Assembly: GCA_023229135.1 (NCBI GenBank)
Contig: JALNZT010000019.1
Coordinates: forward strand, 8,166-72,165
Source: Bacteroidales bacterium
GTDB lineage: Bacteria; Bacteroidota; Bacteroidia; Bacteroidales; F082
DNA length: 64,000 nt
Reading direction: 5' to 3'
Below, in pieces: positions 29,652 to 37,608 of this stretch (the first letter of the stretch is position 1; every line of letters starts with the position of its first letter). A program made the position numbers and the translations under genes. The notes beneath the pieces are model-generated. The model saw only the letters and a list, made by a program, of their open reading frames with translations, did no database searches and was not told where the DNA came from.

Positions 29652-29830
29652 GTCAGGCTGCGACTAATCCGGCGACGATAAAAATGTCGCGCCCTGACTT
29701 TCCAAACCTATTTAAAGTTTTTCATTCTTCATTTTAACGTTTTTATGTCCTCCTGCTTCAGACGATGAAAAGTTAAAGATCACGTAAATACAGACTTTTG
29801 AACGTCCGATAGGACATTAAAACGTCGGAA
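29652..29830. repeat. Dispersed composite repeat, copy R1
   Basis: It starts with a hairpin unit (GTCAGG-TGCGAC type arms, 29652-29700) and continues into a module with ACGTTTTTATGTCCTC, GATGAAAAGTTAAAGAT, GACTTTTGAACGTCC and AAAACGTCGG. It is closely similar to R2 (30049-30226) and a diverged relative of the composite units near carBA. The 988-base interval 29642-30629 holds this, the terminator, R2, R3 and an 8-bp tract, and no gene I can support. Confidence 0.8.
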
Positions 29831-29861
29831 TGGAAGACGAGAATGATATTGTTAAAATTCT

Positions 29862-29899
29862 AAACCCCAAAGGTTTTGGAAAACTTTTTGGGTTTTTTA
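29862..29899 (+). terminator. Probable intrinsic terminator of the surface operon
   Basis: AACCCCAAAGGTTTT pairs with AAAACTTTTTGGGTT (two mismatches) and leads into a T tract. It lies 220 bases after the last gene, beyond repeat R1. Confidence 0.6.
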
Positions 29900-29958
29900 G
29901 AACGAAAGAAAGAAGACTTGTGCTGACGATTTCGTATGTAGCGGATGCTACTGGATAA

Positions 29959-29984
29959 TTCCACGAAGTAAATACTTCACGGAA
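29959..29984. repeat. 26-bp palindrome, related to 3215-3240
   Basis: TTCCACGAAGTA and TACTTCACGGAA form an imperfect 12-bp stem around AA, with the same length and TTCC...GGAA ends as the palindrome at 3215. Confidence 0.5.
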
Positions 29985-30048
29985 CGGGAGGAAAATAAAT
30001 AAATAAAAATTTGGATTACAACATAGAAGAAAATTAAAAGCAGCCCAC

Positions 30049-30226
30049 TCAGGGTGCGACTAATCCGGCGACGATAAAAAAGTTGCATTCTGACTTTCCA
30101 AACCTATTTAAAGTTTTTCATTCTTCATTTTAACGTTTCCATGTCCTCCTGCCTCGGACGATGAAAAGTTAAAGATTACGTAAACACAGACTTTTGAACG
30201 TCCCTCAGGACTTCAAAACGTCGGAA
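30049..30226. repeat. Dispersed composite repeat, copy R2
   Basis: It repeats the order of R1 with few differences, including GCGACTAATCCGGCGACGAT and the stretch from CCAAACCTATTTAAAG to AAAACGTCGG. A third, partial copy (R3, hairpin part only) follows at 30283-30330. Confidence 0.8.
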
Positions 30227-30282
30227 AAGAAAACAAGAATAAAGTTGTTATTAACTCAAACAGAAAATTAGAAGCAGAACAC

Positions 30283-30330
30283 TCAGGCTGCAATTAATCC
30301 AGCGACAATAAAAAAGTTGCATCCTGACTT
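30283..30330. repeat. Partial composite repeat, copy R3
   Basis: Only the hairpin segment (TCAGGCTGCAATTAATCC to GCATCCTGACTT) remains. It is followed by an unrelated 7-bp-stem hairpin (ACGGGTT/AACCCGT, 30332-30356). Confidence 0.65.
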
Positions 30331-30437
30331 CACGGGTTGACGAGTTTTAAACCCGTAAACTGTTACTCTCGGTTTACTTCGGCCAGCTCAGTAACCAACA
30401 CTCGATCACCTTGTTCTTCGATAAATATACCGTAAAT

Positions 30438-30642
30438 CCATCAACAAATCACCACACCTGCCTGCTGCCTGCCTCTGGCCGTCAGACAGCACCGCAGGAA
30501 GGCAAATCATCAAATCATCAAATCATCAAATCCTCAAATCATCAAATTATCAAATCACTACATCAGCACATCATCAAATCACCAAATCAGCACATCAGCA
30601 CATCATCAAATCATCAAATCAGAAAATCATCAAATCACCACA
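30438..30642. repeat. Hairpin head plus 8-bp (ATCAAATC-type) tandem tract
   Basis: The head (30456-30504) contains TGCCTGCCT and AGGAAGGCA as imperfect arms. The tract that follows is made of 8-mers such as ATCAAATC, AGCACATC and ACCAAATC, about 17 units. The head and its left flank recur almost identically at 32666-32736. The stop codon of the nucleotidyltransferase gene (30630-30632) lies in the tract. Confidence 0.85.
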
Positions 30643-31319
30643 ATACGCTGGAGTAATTCAACTAGGATATCCGTTCCTTCTTCGTCAGAACCATAAGGCA
30701 AGGCACTTTCAATTCCTTCTGTGATATTTCGATTTTCCAAAAGGCTCTGGCATTCAGCCGATAAATACGCTTTGACACTTGGAGTAGATTCGCTAACACT
30801 TTTCAAAATATCAGGACAATTATTTAAAATATAAATAACATCCTCAAAATCATGGCTTTGGCGCAAATCATCTCCACCTCGTCCTTTATGCGCCTCAAAT
30901 TTTGCGGCTAAATAAAATGCTGGTGGAAACACAAATATTTCAGTTCCATCGGGAAGCGTTTTTGATATTTTAATTTCAATTCCTTCCTCGTACCAACGAT
31001 TACTGAATCCCAGAACGCTTGAATCTGTTGGCATAACATCGACTTTAATGCCCTCATAAATCCACCGGCAGATAGGAGCTCCTTTGGAAGTGTCATTTTT
31101 AAATCCTTTTGTCCTTAGTTTTTCCTCCATTCGTACAAATTGGGGTCGCGAACTAATCTCAATTACACAATCTACATCAATAGTTGGCCTGATTTCTGAA
31201 GCCGTTGGATTATCGGCATAAAGTTCAGCAACCGCTCCACCTACGAAGACCATTTCATCTTTCAGTTCTCCCAAACCCTTAGCCACTGTTTGCAGCATCA
31301 AAATATTTGTGCTAGGCAT
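30630..31319 (-). CDS. Nucleotidyltransferase-like protein (AbiEii/MNT-like)
   Basis: This 229-residue protein has the nucleotidyltransferase-like opening MVFVGGAVAELYA followed by RPTIDVDCVIE, where the DxD-type acidic pair and the GG of the fold can be read, then a second acidic strand (KVDVMP) and a helical C-terminal part with KGRGGDDLRQSHDFEDVIYIL, as in AbiEii-type proteins. The ATG overlaps the end of the upstream winged-helix gene by 8 bases, as is usual for toxin-antitoxin pairs. The last four codons (IVVI) and stop lie in a simple-repeat tract, so the original C-terminus may have been replaced. A toxin role is inferred from fold and partner. Confidence 0.75.
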   Translation of the reverse strand: MPSTNILMLQTVAKGLGELKDEMVFVGGAVAELYADNPTASEIRPTIDVDCVIEISSRPQFVRMEEKLRTKGFKNDTSKGAPICRWIYEGIKVDVMPTDSSVLGFSNRWYEEGIEIKISKTLPDGTEIFVFPPAFYLAAKFEAHKGRGGDDLRQSHDFEDVIYILNNCPDILKSVSESTPSVKAYLSAECQSLLENRNITEGIESALPYGSDEEGTDILVELLQRIVVI

Positions 31320-31833
31320 CTTTAAATCGTTTGTTTAATTCTTCGATGGCGATTTTTATTTCTCTAACCCGACCTACTCGAATAGTATCTACAATGGTTA
31401 AAAGCTCATAGAACAACTTATCTTCCTGAACCAGTTGAGGTAGCGTTTTATATAATGGTTCGATGGCCTGACCTCTGTGAGTGCCTTTGGCATTAGGCCA
31501 AACATAAATGTCAGCATCAGCTGAAATATGTTCTTTTATTGGTGAGGCAGAGTGAGCAGTCGGAGTTCCTTTTACGATAGCTCCGGGTTCAGTAGGGAAA
31601 ACATATTTTAATCCGTAAACCAAAAACTCGGTGAAAGAATTGATGTTTACGCTTCTTTTTTTGCTGTCAATAAGTTTCGCAATCTTACATCTATGTAATG
31701 CTTCAGAAACCTCAGAAGGGCTTATTCCAGTAGTATTTGCAATATCAATGTTTCGCCACTTATCATCTCCTTTTGAAATAATCTTCAATAAAACTACAAT
31801 ATCTTGCGGACGCATTCCATTATGTTTCTTCAT
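31312..31833 (-). CDS. Winged-helix regulator, likely antitoxin-like partner
   Basis: This 173-residue protein begins at the ATG at 31833 (MKKHNGMRPQD), since a 19-bp palindrome and promoter element lie directly upstream; the alternative TTG at 31869 would put the operator inside the gene. Residues about 6-70 form a winged helix (DIVVLLKIIS, then IANTTGISPSEVSEALHRCKIAKLI). The rest has no known fold and contains IYVWPNAKGTHRGQAIEPLY. It overlaps the nucleotidyltransferase gene by 8 bases. It probably represses its own promoter and modulates the partner, as AbiEi-like proteins do; the detailed family is not certain. Confidence 0.75.
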   Translation of the reverse strand: MKKHNGMRPQDIVVLLKIISKGDDKWRNIDIANTTGISPSEVSEALHRCKIAKLIDSKKRSVNINSFTEFLVYGLKYVFPTEPGAIVKGTPTAHSASPIKEHISADADIYVWPNAKGTHRGQAIEPLYKTLPQLVQEDKLFYELLTIVDTIRVGRVREIKIAIEELNKRFKDA

Positions 31834-31846
31834 AGCAATTATTATT

Positions 31847-31865
31847 AATTCGCGATTCGCGAATT
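31847..31865. promoter_or_regulatory. Palindromic operator (AATTCGCGA-T-TCGCGAATT)
   Basis: A perfect 9-bp inverted repeat with a single central base lies 14 bases upstream of the regulator ATG and directly downstream of its -7 element, so it would cover the transcription start. Confidence 0.7.
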
Positions 31866-31866
31866 G

Positions 31867-31874
31867 CAAATATA
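31867..31874 (-). promoter_or_regulatory. -7 element of the toxin-antitoxin-like pair
   Basis: TATATTTG on the minus strand matches TAnnTTTG and is adjacent to the palindrome. Confidence 0.6.
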
Positions 31875-31888
31875 TCTAAAATTCTAAT

Positions 31889-32551
31889 TCAAGCAAAAAG
31901 TATTCTTTCATTATAACAGTCGTATCCGGTAAGTCTTCCAAAACCTTCTTTATCGCTATATACACAGCCGGTATCAATATTTATCACATCAAATTTAGAA
32001 AGAACGCTATTTTCACATTTAGAAACACTTATGGGATTATGACCATGAATAATAGTCTTATGGGCTAATAAAGGATTTGTGTATGACTCTTTGCAATTCC
32101 ATAGCATTGAATAGAAATCTGTAAAAGGATTAAGTACATTATCATTAAAACCGGCATGCACAAAAAGGTACGCTTCAAATGCGTAATAATATCTCATGTC
32201 TTTAAAGAACTTAATGTATTTTGAATCAATATCTTTCGGAGAACTAATTCCAAAACTTTTCAATGTTTCATCTCCACCATTTTGAATCCATTTTGAAACA
32301 GTCTTTTCATTTCCGTTAGCATCAAGGAGCATAGCTTCATGATTTCCGATTAGAGGAATAATATCATACCCATTTTCCAGCAATTCAAGTATAAAATCAA
32401 TAACCTCCTTGCTTTTATCACCCCTGTCAATATAATCACCAAGCAAAATAAGTTTATCACTTTTTTGTAGCTGAATTTTCTTTTCTACCAATTCTCTAAA
32501 TGAATCGAAACATCCGTGAATATCTCCGATTGCAAAAAGTCTTTTCTTCAT
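31889..32551 (-). CDS. Calcineurin-like metallophosphoesterase (Ser/Thr phosphatase type)
   Basis: This 220-residue cytosolic protein has all metal-binding motifs of the PPP/ApaH-like group: GDIHG (8-12), GDYIDRG (38-44), GNHE (69-72), and later VHAG and HGHNP. It may dephosphorylate proteins or cleave dinucleoside tetraphosphates; the sequence alone does not decide. It stands just upstream, on the same strand, of the toxin-antitoxin-like pair but that pair has its own promoter, so the link is weak. Its start is near the boundary of a repeat-bearing interval. Confidence 0.9.
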   Translation of the reverse strand: MKKRLFAIGDIHGCFDSFRELVEKKIQLQKSDKLILLGDYIDRGDKSKEVIDFILELLENGYDIIPLIGNHEAMLLDANGNEKTVSKWIQNGGDETLKSFGISSPKDIDSKYIKFFKDMRYYYAFEAYLFVHAGFNDNVLNPFTDFYSMLWNCKESYTNPLLAHKTIIHGHNPISVSKCENSVLSKFDVINIDTGCVYSDKEGFGRLTGYDCYNERILFA

Positions 32552-32665
32552 AACTCAACTGTGTGCGGTATGTGTGTACAAAACTATTCGTATATCAGGT
32601 GTTTTTCAGGGAATAAAGATAGAGATATATTTCAGCTGGAGCTTTTTGAACACTCCCCCGTGAAC

Positions 32666-32793
32666 CCATCAACAAATCACCACACCTGTCTGCTGCCTGC
32701 CTCTGGCCGTCAGACAGCACCGCAGGAAGGCAAATCCTCAAATCCTCAAATCACCACATCAGCACATCAGCACATCATCAAATCATCAAATCA
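32666..32793. repeat. Hairpin head plus short 8-bp tandem tract
   Basis: This is the third head-plus-tract element, nearly identical to 30438-30510 over CCATCAACAAATCACCACACCTG and the GC-rich head, then about eight 8-mers (CTCAAATC, AGCACATC, ATCAAATC). The surrounding 337-base gap (32552-32888) holds no gene I can support. Confidence 0.85.
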
Positions 32794-32888
32794 ACCATTT
32801 CCCCCCCAGTCCACCACTCAAAACAGAATTTTCCACCCCACCTAAAAAAAAACCTTTAATTTCGTAGGTGCTGAATTAAATGTAAAGC

Positions 32889-34445
32889 ATGAAGCTAATT
32901 AAATTTTTAGGTTTTGTTTTAGGTTTTATTGTTTGTGTCTCAACGCTATCCGCACAGGAAATAGAACCTATCCGGCTCGAGTTGCCGGTGCAGCTCGAAA
33001 GTAGCAGCTACCGCTATGAGCTGCTGGGCGAACAGGGTTTGCTGTTGTTTTACGAGAGCAACGAACTGGATTCTATCGGCAAACGAAAATGGTATTTTAG
33101 CCTTATCGACACCAACCTCACCGAGAAATGGATCCGTTTTTTGCTTCTCGAAGACGGCATGAAGGTTCAAAAAGTAGCTTCTACAAATGAACGTGTCGCT
33201 ATAATTTTGACGAATAGCATTAGTAAAAAACAAGATGCAATCTCTTATGAAATAGTTAGTTACAATATAACTAACTCAAAGTTTGGTCTATTGGGCGGCA
33301 CTTTCCCGGCGCAGGCCGAAATAGCTGACGCTGAATTGGCAGGCGACAAACTCATGATAGGCCTTAACCTCAAAGACTATCTGGCTGATTTTCTGCTGTT
33401 CGACCTAAAAACCGGCGCTTTAACTACCCTCGATGCTTCACTTGATGGCCAACTGCTCATACGCGAAATTGGTGCATCGGAAGCACAAGGAGTTTTTGTG
33501 GCTGCCGTCAAACAGTTTGAAAATAAACGTTACAAAGCTGATGTGTTTTTAGCTTTTGATAGCCGGGGTAATTTGCGCCGGCAATATAAACCCGACGGTG
33601 ATCAAAGTCACTTTCTTGCAGCTATCGGCTTTGCTTTCGTAGATAACGATATCATCGCTTTAGGTTCTTTTGAACGTGAAAGCAAGCGTGCTGCAACACT
33701 AAAAGATGTTGACGGCAATCCTGAACGCGAAGCTATTGGCGTGTTTTATTTGCGCCTAAAAGCAGATGGTGTTATGCAATCACAGTTTTATCGTTTCAAT
33801 CAGATCCCGAATATCGATAAGATTTTGGCACGTGAAGATTTGCTCAGGCTCAGACAGTTGCAGTCGCGCGGAAAAATCACCGAACAAACAGAGATTTCTT
33901 TTCAATTTTTTAAGCCGGAAATTTTAAATCTCACCGACCAGCTGGTATTTGCTGCTGAAGCTTTTCAGCCGCAATACCGCATTGAATCCAGGATTGATTA
34001 TGATTTCTATGGCCGACCAATTCCATATACTTATACCATTTTCGAGGGCTACAACTTTTTCAATACCCTGATAGTTTCTTTTGATAAATCAGGCAATATC
34101 AATTGGATCAACGGTTTTCGCATGGAAAATTTGCTGACTTTTCAGCTCGAAAATCATGTCGCAATATCAAAATCAGGTAATGAATTATTAAGCGCCTTGT
34201 TTCACAATGGAAGTTTGCAAAGCAAGTTATTTCATGTCGATGGCAAGGCTGCATCAGAATTAGAAAAGCTGAAAGTAGATCTGAGATTTCCAAATGACAG
34301 ACTGCTTGAGGAGCATTTTGGCAGAATCTATCCCTGGTATGATGCCTATTATTTAGTCGCCGGAAATCAGAAAATAAGTAACAACCGGCTGCGTATTACG
34401 AATCCACGCAGCGTATTTTTTTTACAAAAGCTTGTTTTTGAGTAG
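32889..34445 (+). CDS. Exported protein of unknown function
   Basis: This 518-residue protein has a signal peptide (1-23, ending STLSAQ) and a body of regularly spaced beta strands with repeated phrases such as IALGSFERES, LLFYESNELDSIGKRKW and INWINGFRMEN, which suggest a beta-propeller-like architecture. There is no sorting domain, lipobox or transmembrane helix. It appears to be monocistronic; the next gene has its own promoter match. I do not recognise the family. A periplasmic or surface location is the only firm inference. Confidence 0.8.
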   Translation: MKLIKFLGFVLGFIVCVSTLSAQEIEPIRLELPVQLESSSYRYELLGEQGLLLFYESNELDSIGKRKWYFSLIDTNLTEKWIRFLLLEDGMKVQKVASTNERVAIILTNSISKKQDAISYEIVSYNITNSKFGLLGGTFPAQAEIADAELAGDKLMIGLNLKDYLADFLLFDLKTGALTTLDASLDGQLLIREIGASEAQGVFVAAVKQFENKRYKADVFLAFDSRGNLRRQYKPDGDQSHFLAAIGFAFVDNDIIALGSFERESKRAATLKDVDGNPEREAIGVFYLRLKADGVMQSQFYRFNQIPNIDKILAREDLLRLRQLQSRGKITEQTEISFQFFKPEILNLTDQLVFAAEAFQPQYRIESRIDYDFYGRPIPYTYTIFEGYNFFNTLIVSFDKSGNINWINGFRMENLLTFQLENHVAISKSGNELLSALFHNGSLQSKLFHVDGKAASELEKLKVDLRFPNDRLLEEHFGRIYPWYDAYYLVAGNQKISNNRLRITNPRSVFFLQKLVFE

Positions 34446-34499
34446 TGTAAACCTCAAGAAAGTATTATTACTTACATATTTAAAATAAGAAAAATTTAC

Positions 34500-34507
34500 T
34501 ATTTTTG
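34500..34507 (+). promoter_or_regulatory. -7 element (TATTTTTG)
   Basis: This is a TAnnTTTG match 20 bases upstream of the methyltransferase start. Confidence 0.55.
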
Positions 34508-34527
34508 CATTACAAATAAAATAAGTG

Positions 34528-35319
34528 ATGGGTGCGTTTAGCCTGATTAAGCAGTATATTTCTTATTTTTTCAAAGCCAAAGGTTTGCATAGTTTGCATT
34601 CGCCTTTTGTATTTGATTTGGCTAAAAATGTACTTAATGATCATCAAAAATATCCAGAATACGAACTTTTGCTGAAGCAACGAAAGCGCTTGCTGAATAA
34701 CAGGAATCTTATCGAAACCGTTGATTTTGGCACAAAGGCGGGTAATAAAGAATTTGCTACTTACCGCGAACGTGTACAAAAGCTTACAAAACAGCGCTCG
34801 CATTCAGTGCGTTGTAATCAATTGTTGTTTAGAATATCAAGGTTTTATAGGCCGCAATTTGTTCTTGAATTCGGCACAGCTACTGGTTTAGGAACCGCTG
34901 CACTCGCTATTGGAAATCCCGATGCCAAAGTTATCACACTCGAAGGGTGCGCCTCGATAGCTCACATTGCCAGTGGTAGTTTTGAACGCCTTGATATAAC
35001 AAATATTGAAATTGTTATCGGGAATTTTAATACAGTTTTGTCTGATGTTATCAATCGCTTTCCAAAGCTCGACATGGTTTTCTTTGATGGCAATCACCAG
35101 AAAATTCCCACGCTTAATTATTTTCATCATTGCCTAACAAAATCACATGACGAGAGCGTGTTTGTTTTCGATGACATTCATTGGTCAGACGACATGAATG
35201 AAGCCTGGAATGAGATTCAACAGCACGAAGCCGTTACAGTCACGATAGACTTGTTTCAATTTGGTCTGGTGTTTTTTAATAAGGGCCTGAGCAAGCAACA
35301 TTTTGTACTCAAAAAGTAA
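34528..35319 (+). CDS. SAM-dependent O-methyltransferase-like protein
   Basis: This 263-residue protein starts at the ATG at 34528, preferred over the overlapping GTG one codon upstream. Seen: class I methyltransferase motif [16 protein letters not shown] (about 112-126), the acidic strand-2 end ITLEG, and [11 protein letters not shown] with FVFDDIHW, which resemble the metal-binding region of small O-methyltransferases. The substrate is unknown. The N-terminal 80 residues (basic, [21 protein letters not shown]) occur in Bacteroidota homologues. Monocistronic by its promoter, with the ABC gene close downstream. Confidence 0.85.
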   Translation: MGAFSLIKQYISYFFKAKGLHSLHSPFVFDLAKNVLNDHQKYPEYELLLKQRKRLLNNRNLIETVDFGTKAGNKEFATYRERVQKLTKQRSHSVRCNQLLFRISRFYRPQFVLEFGTATGLGTAALAIGNPDAKVITLEGCASIAHIASGSFERLDITNIEIVIGNFNTVLSDVINRFPKLDMVFFDGNHQKIPTLNYFHHCLTKSHDESVFVFDDIHWSDDMNEAWNEIQQHEAVTVTIDLFQFGLVFFNKGLSKQHFVLKK

Positions 35320-35330
35320 AAGATGTTTGT

Positions 35331-35338
35331 TAACTTTG
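35331..35338 (+). promoter_or_regulatory. -7 element (TAACTTTG)
   Basis: This is a TAnnTTTG match 21 bases upstream of the ABC ATPase start. Confidence 0.55.
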
Positions 35339-35359
35339 CTCAGCGCTAAAAAAAAATTC

Positions 35360-36076
35360 ATGAAAGATAAAGTGATCAGCCTTAAAGGCATTTCAAGGCA
35401 TTATAGAGTGGGTACTGAGTTGGTTAAAGCCCTTGACAATATAGATTTAGATATCAACCGCAATGAGTATGTTGCTTTGATGGGGCCGTCAGGTTCAGGA
35501 AAATCTACGCTGATGAATCTACTGGGCTGCTTGGATACACCAACTGGCGGTTCTTATTTTTTAAACGGAAATGATGCCAGCCGCATGAACGACAATGAGT
35601 TGGCTGACATAAGAAACAAAGAAATTGGCTTTATTTTTCAAACTTTTAATCTTTTACCGCGTTCTACTGCCCTCGAAAATGTGATGTTGCCGCTGGTATA
35701 TGCCGGCGTTAGCAAGCAGGATCGCATAGAAATTGCAGAAAAAGTACTTGCCGATGTGCAACTGAGCGATCGCATTAAACACCGGCCCAACGAACTTTCG
35801 GGTGGCCAGCGTCAGCGTGTAGCCATTGCCCGCGCCCTTGTGAATAAACCTTCCATTATCCTTGCCGATGAACCTACCGGAAATCTCGACTCAAAAACTT
35901 CAGTAGAAATTATGGGTCTGTTAGAGGCAATTCACAAGCTGGGAAACACAATTATCGTGGTAACACACGAAGAAGATATCGCTAAACATGCCCATCGTAT
36001 TGTGCGCTTGCGCGATGGGAATATTGAATCTGACGAGATTAACAAGGACGTTGTTACTGTAACACTACCTCAGTAG
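35360..36076 (+). CDS. ABC transporter ATP-binding protein (LolD/MacB type)
   Basis: This 238-residue ATPase starts at the ATG at 35360 ([10 protein letters not shown]). Seen: Walker [11 protein letters not shown]-loop [10 protein letters not shown], signature [15 protein letters not shown], Walker [13 protein letters not shown] and the switch His in VVTHEED. The IXL-type N-terminus and the NLLPR stretch place it in the LolD/MacB/FtsE group, which power lipoprotein release or extrusion of peptides and antibiotics. No permease is next to it, so the partner is encoded elsewhere. Confidence 0.93.
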   Translation: MKDKVISLKGISRHYRVGTELVKALDNIDLDINRNEYVALMGPSGSGKSTLMNLLGCLDTPTGGSYFLNGNDASRMNDNELADIRNKEIGFIFQTFNLLPRSTALENVMLPLVYAGVSKQDRIEIAEKVLADVQLSDRIKHRPNELSGGQRQRVAIARALVNKPSIILADEPTGNLDSKTSVEIMGLLEAIHKLGNTIIVVTHEEDIAKHAHRIVRLRDGNIESDEINKDVVTVTLPQ

Positions 36077-36165
36077 CACCAAAAATTTCAACACATTTAT
36101 TGGATTATTTATAGGAATAAAAACAATAAGCCTGCTGGCTTGTTAAGTTTTAAAATCACAATGCT

Positions 36166-36732
36166 ATGCCAAACGAAATGAAGATATATACACGAACCGG
36201 AGACAGAGGCAAAACGGCTTTGATTGGCGGCACACGCGTACCAAAATACCACGATCGCATCGAAGCTTATGGAACTGTTGACGAACTTAACGCCTTTGTT
36301 GGCCTTATCCGCGACCATCACGAGACAGATCCACAAAGTCGTGAGATGCTTACGGAGATACAAGATAGATTGTTTACATTGGAGTCGCACCTTGCCGAGG
36401 ACAAAGAAACTGCCGTTGCTAAACCAATGCCGCCGCTGCGTGATAGCGATGTGCAGTTGCTCGAAAACGAAATTGACCGCATGAACGTAAGTTTGCCACC
36501 ACTGGCTAATTTTATTTTGCCCGGCGGAAGTATTCTGGTCTCCTATTGTCATTTGGCACGCACAGTATGTAGGCGTGCCGAACGTATAAGTGTTAAATTA
36601 AGTGAACATTATCCGGTCGATAATATCGACCTGCGTTATCTGAATCGGCTTTCAGACTACTTTTTTGTTCTTGCAAGGTATCTTGGTCAGCTGGTTGGTG
36701 CCGAGGAAATAGTCTGGAAGGCACGTTATTAG
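36166..36732 (+). CDS. Cob(I)yrinic acid a,c-diamide adenosyltransferase (PduO type)
   Basis: This 188-residue cytosolic enzyme transfers the adenosyl group of ATP to Co(I) corrinoid to make adenosylcobalamin. Seen: the ATP-binding N-terminal motif YTRTGDRGKTALIGG, YGTVDELNAFVGL, and the C-terminal signature CRRAER with LNRLSDYFFVLAR. Length is typical. A second ATG four codons in could also be used. No other cobalamin gene is nearby, which suits a salvage role. Confidence 0.95.
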   Translation: MPNEMKIYTRTGDRGKTALIGGTRVPKYHDRIEAYGTVDELNAFVGLIRDHHETDPQSREMLTEIQDRLFTLESHLAEDKETAVAKPMPPLRDSDVQLLENEIDRMNVSLPPLANFILPGGSILVSYCHLARTVCRRAERISVKLSEHYPVDNIDLRYLNRLSDYFFVLARYLGQLVGAEEIVWKARY

Positions 36733-36782
36733 GCTTGTATAGCTATTTTAAAGATTTTACTTGATTAGCATTAAAAAAAAAT

Positions 36783-36790
36783 TACTTTTG
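36783..36790 (+). promoter_or_regulatory. -7 element (TACTTTTG)
   Basis: This is a TAnnTTTG match 29 bases upstream of the DUF2795 gene, followed by an A/T-rich leader. Confidence 0.6.
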
Positions 36791-36819
36791 CAAAAAAATT
36801 CACCTTAAATACACGTATT

Positions 36820-37041
36820 ATGTATTGGACATTAGAATTAGCCTCAAAACTGGAAGATGCACCGTGGCCTGCAACAAAAGAAGAATTATTAGAATGGGCT
36901 ATTCGCTCTGGAGCGCCACAGGAAGTGATAGAAAATCTTCAGGAAATGGAGGATGAAGGCGAGATATACGAACGTATTGAGGATATTTGGCCTGACTATC
37001 CTACTAAAGAAGATTTCTTCTTCCATGAAGATGAATACTAA
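36820..37041 (+). CDS. DUF2795 family protein
   Basis: This 73-residue acidic protein contains WTLELASKLEDAPWPATKEELLEWA and GAPQEVIENLQEM, the pattern of DUF2795 small helical proteins conserved in Bacteroidota. Function unknown. Own promoter and terminator make it monocistronic. Confidence 0.9.
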   Translation: MYWTLELASKLEDAPWPATKEELLEWAIRSGAPQEVIENLQEMEDEGEIYERIEDIWPDYPTKEDFFFHEDEY

Positions 37042-37047
37042 AAAATA

Positions 37048-37073
37048 AACCGGCTGAAAGGTCGGTTTTTTTT
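37048..37073. terminator. Short hairpin terminator between convergent genes
   Basis: AACCGGC and GTCGGTT pair imperfectly around GAAAG, with A-rich sequence on the left and eight Ts on the right, so it could serve both DUF2795 and the convergent rsmD. Confidence 0.65.
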
Positions 37074-37608
37074 ATGGCTTACTGAAAAAGCTAAAGTGAA
37101 CTCTACCGTATTTTCTCACTTCTGTGAAGGCTGCATTAGATGAATAGTCAATGGTTACCGGATGCTCTATGACTAAGATTCCTTCGGACTTCAAAAGTGC
37201 ACTATTCAAAATTAAATCTACAAGCAATTCATAATGATCGCTATCATAAGGTGGATCTGCAAAAATTAAATCGAACTGCTGACGTGTGCTGGGCAAAAAT
37301 TTAAACACATCCATTCTGAGTACGGTCAAATTATCCATCTTGAGCTGGGTCACCGTGTTTTTTACAAACTGAACACACGCTTTGTCTTGCTCGATAGCCA
37401 GCACAGAAATGCAGCCACGCGAAGCCAGCTCGAGAGCAATATTTCCGGTTCCGGTAAATAAATCAAGTGCCTCAACCTCTTCAAAATCAAGTGTGTTTTC
37501 CAGGATGTTAAACAGACTCTCTTTGGCCATGTCGGTGGTAGGCCTCACGGGCAGGTTCGCCGGTGGCAGAATTTGCCGGCGCTGATATTTCCCCCTTATA
37601 ATTCGCAT
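37072..37608 (-). CDS. rsmD: 16S rRNA (guanine966-N2)-methyltransferase
   Basis: This 178-residue enzyme methylates G966 of 16S rRNA. Seen: MRIIRGKYQRRQI at the N-terminus, the RPTTDMAKESLFNIL motif, SAM-binding ALDLFTGTGNIALELASRG and catalytic FADPPYD. Its ATG overlaps the end of the DUF3822 gene by 13 bases, so the two are translated together. Length is normal for the family. Confidence 0.96.
   Translation of the reverse strand: MRIIRGKYQRRQILPPANLPVRPTTDMAKESLFNILENTLDFEEVEALDLFTGTGNIALELASRGCISVLAIEQDKACVQFVKNTVTQLKMDNLTVLRMDVFKFLPSTRQQFDLIFADPPYDSDHYELLVDLILNSALLKSEGILVIEHPVTIDYSSNAAFTEVRKYGRVHFSFFSKP

Noticed and set aside
29642..30629. tRNA or other structural RNA genes in this gap
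   Set aside because: The hairpins belong to repeats and a terminator; no cloverleaf or CCA end was found here or elsewhere in the window.
30411..30656. Plus-strand ORF, and a similar one at 32516-32845
   Set aside because: Both are readings of the hairpin head and 8-bp tract.
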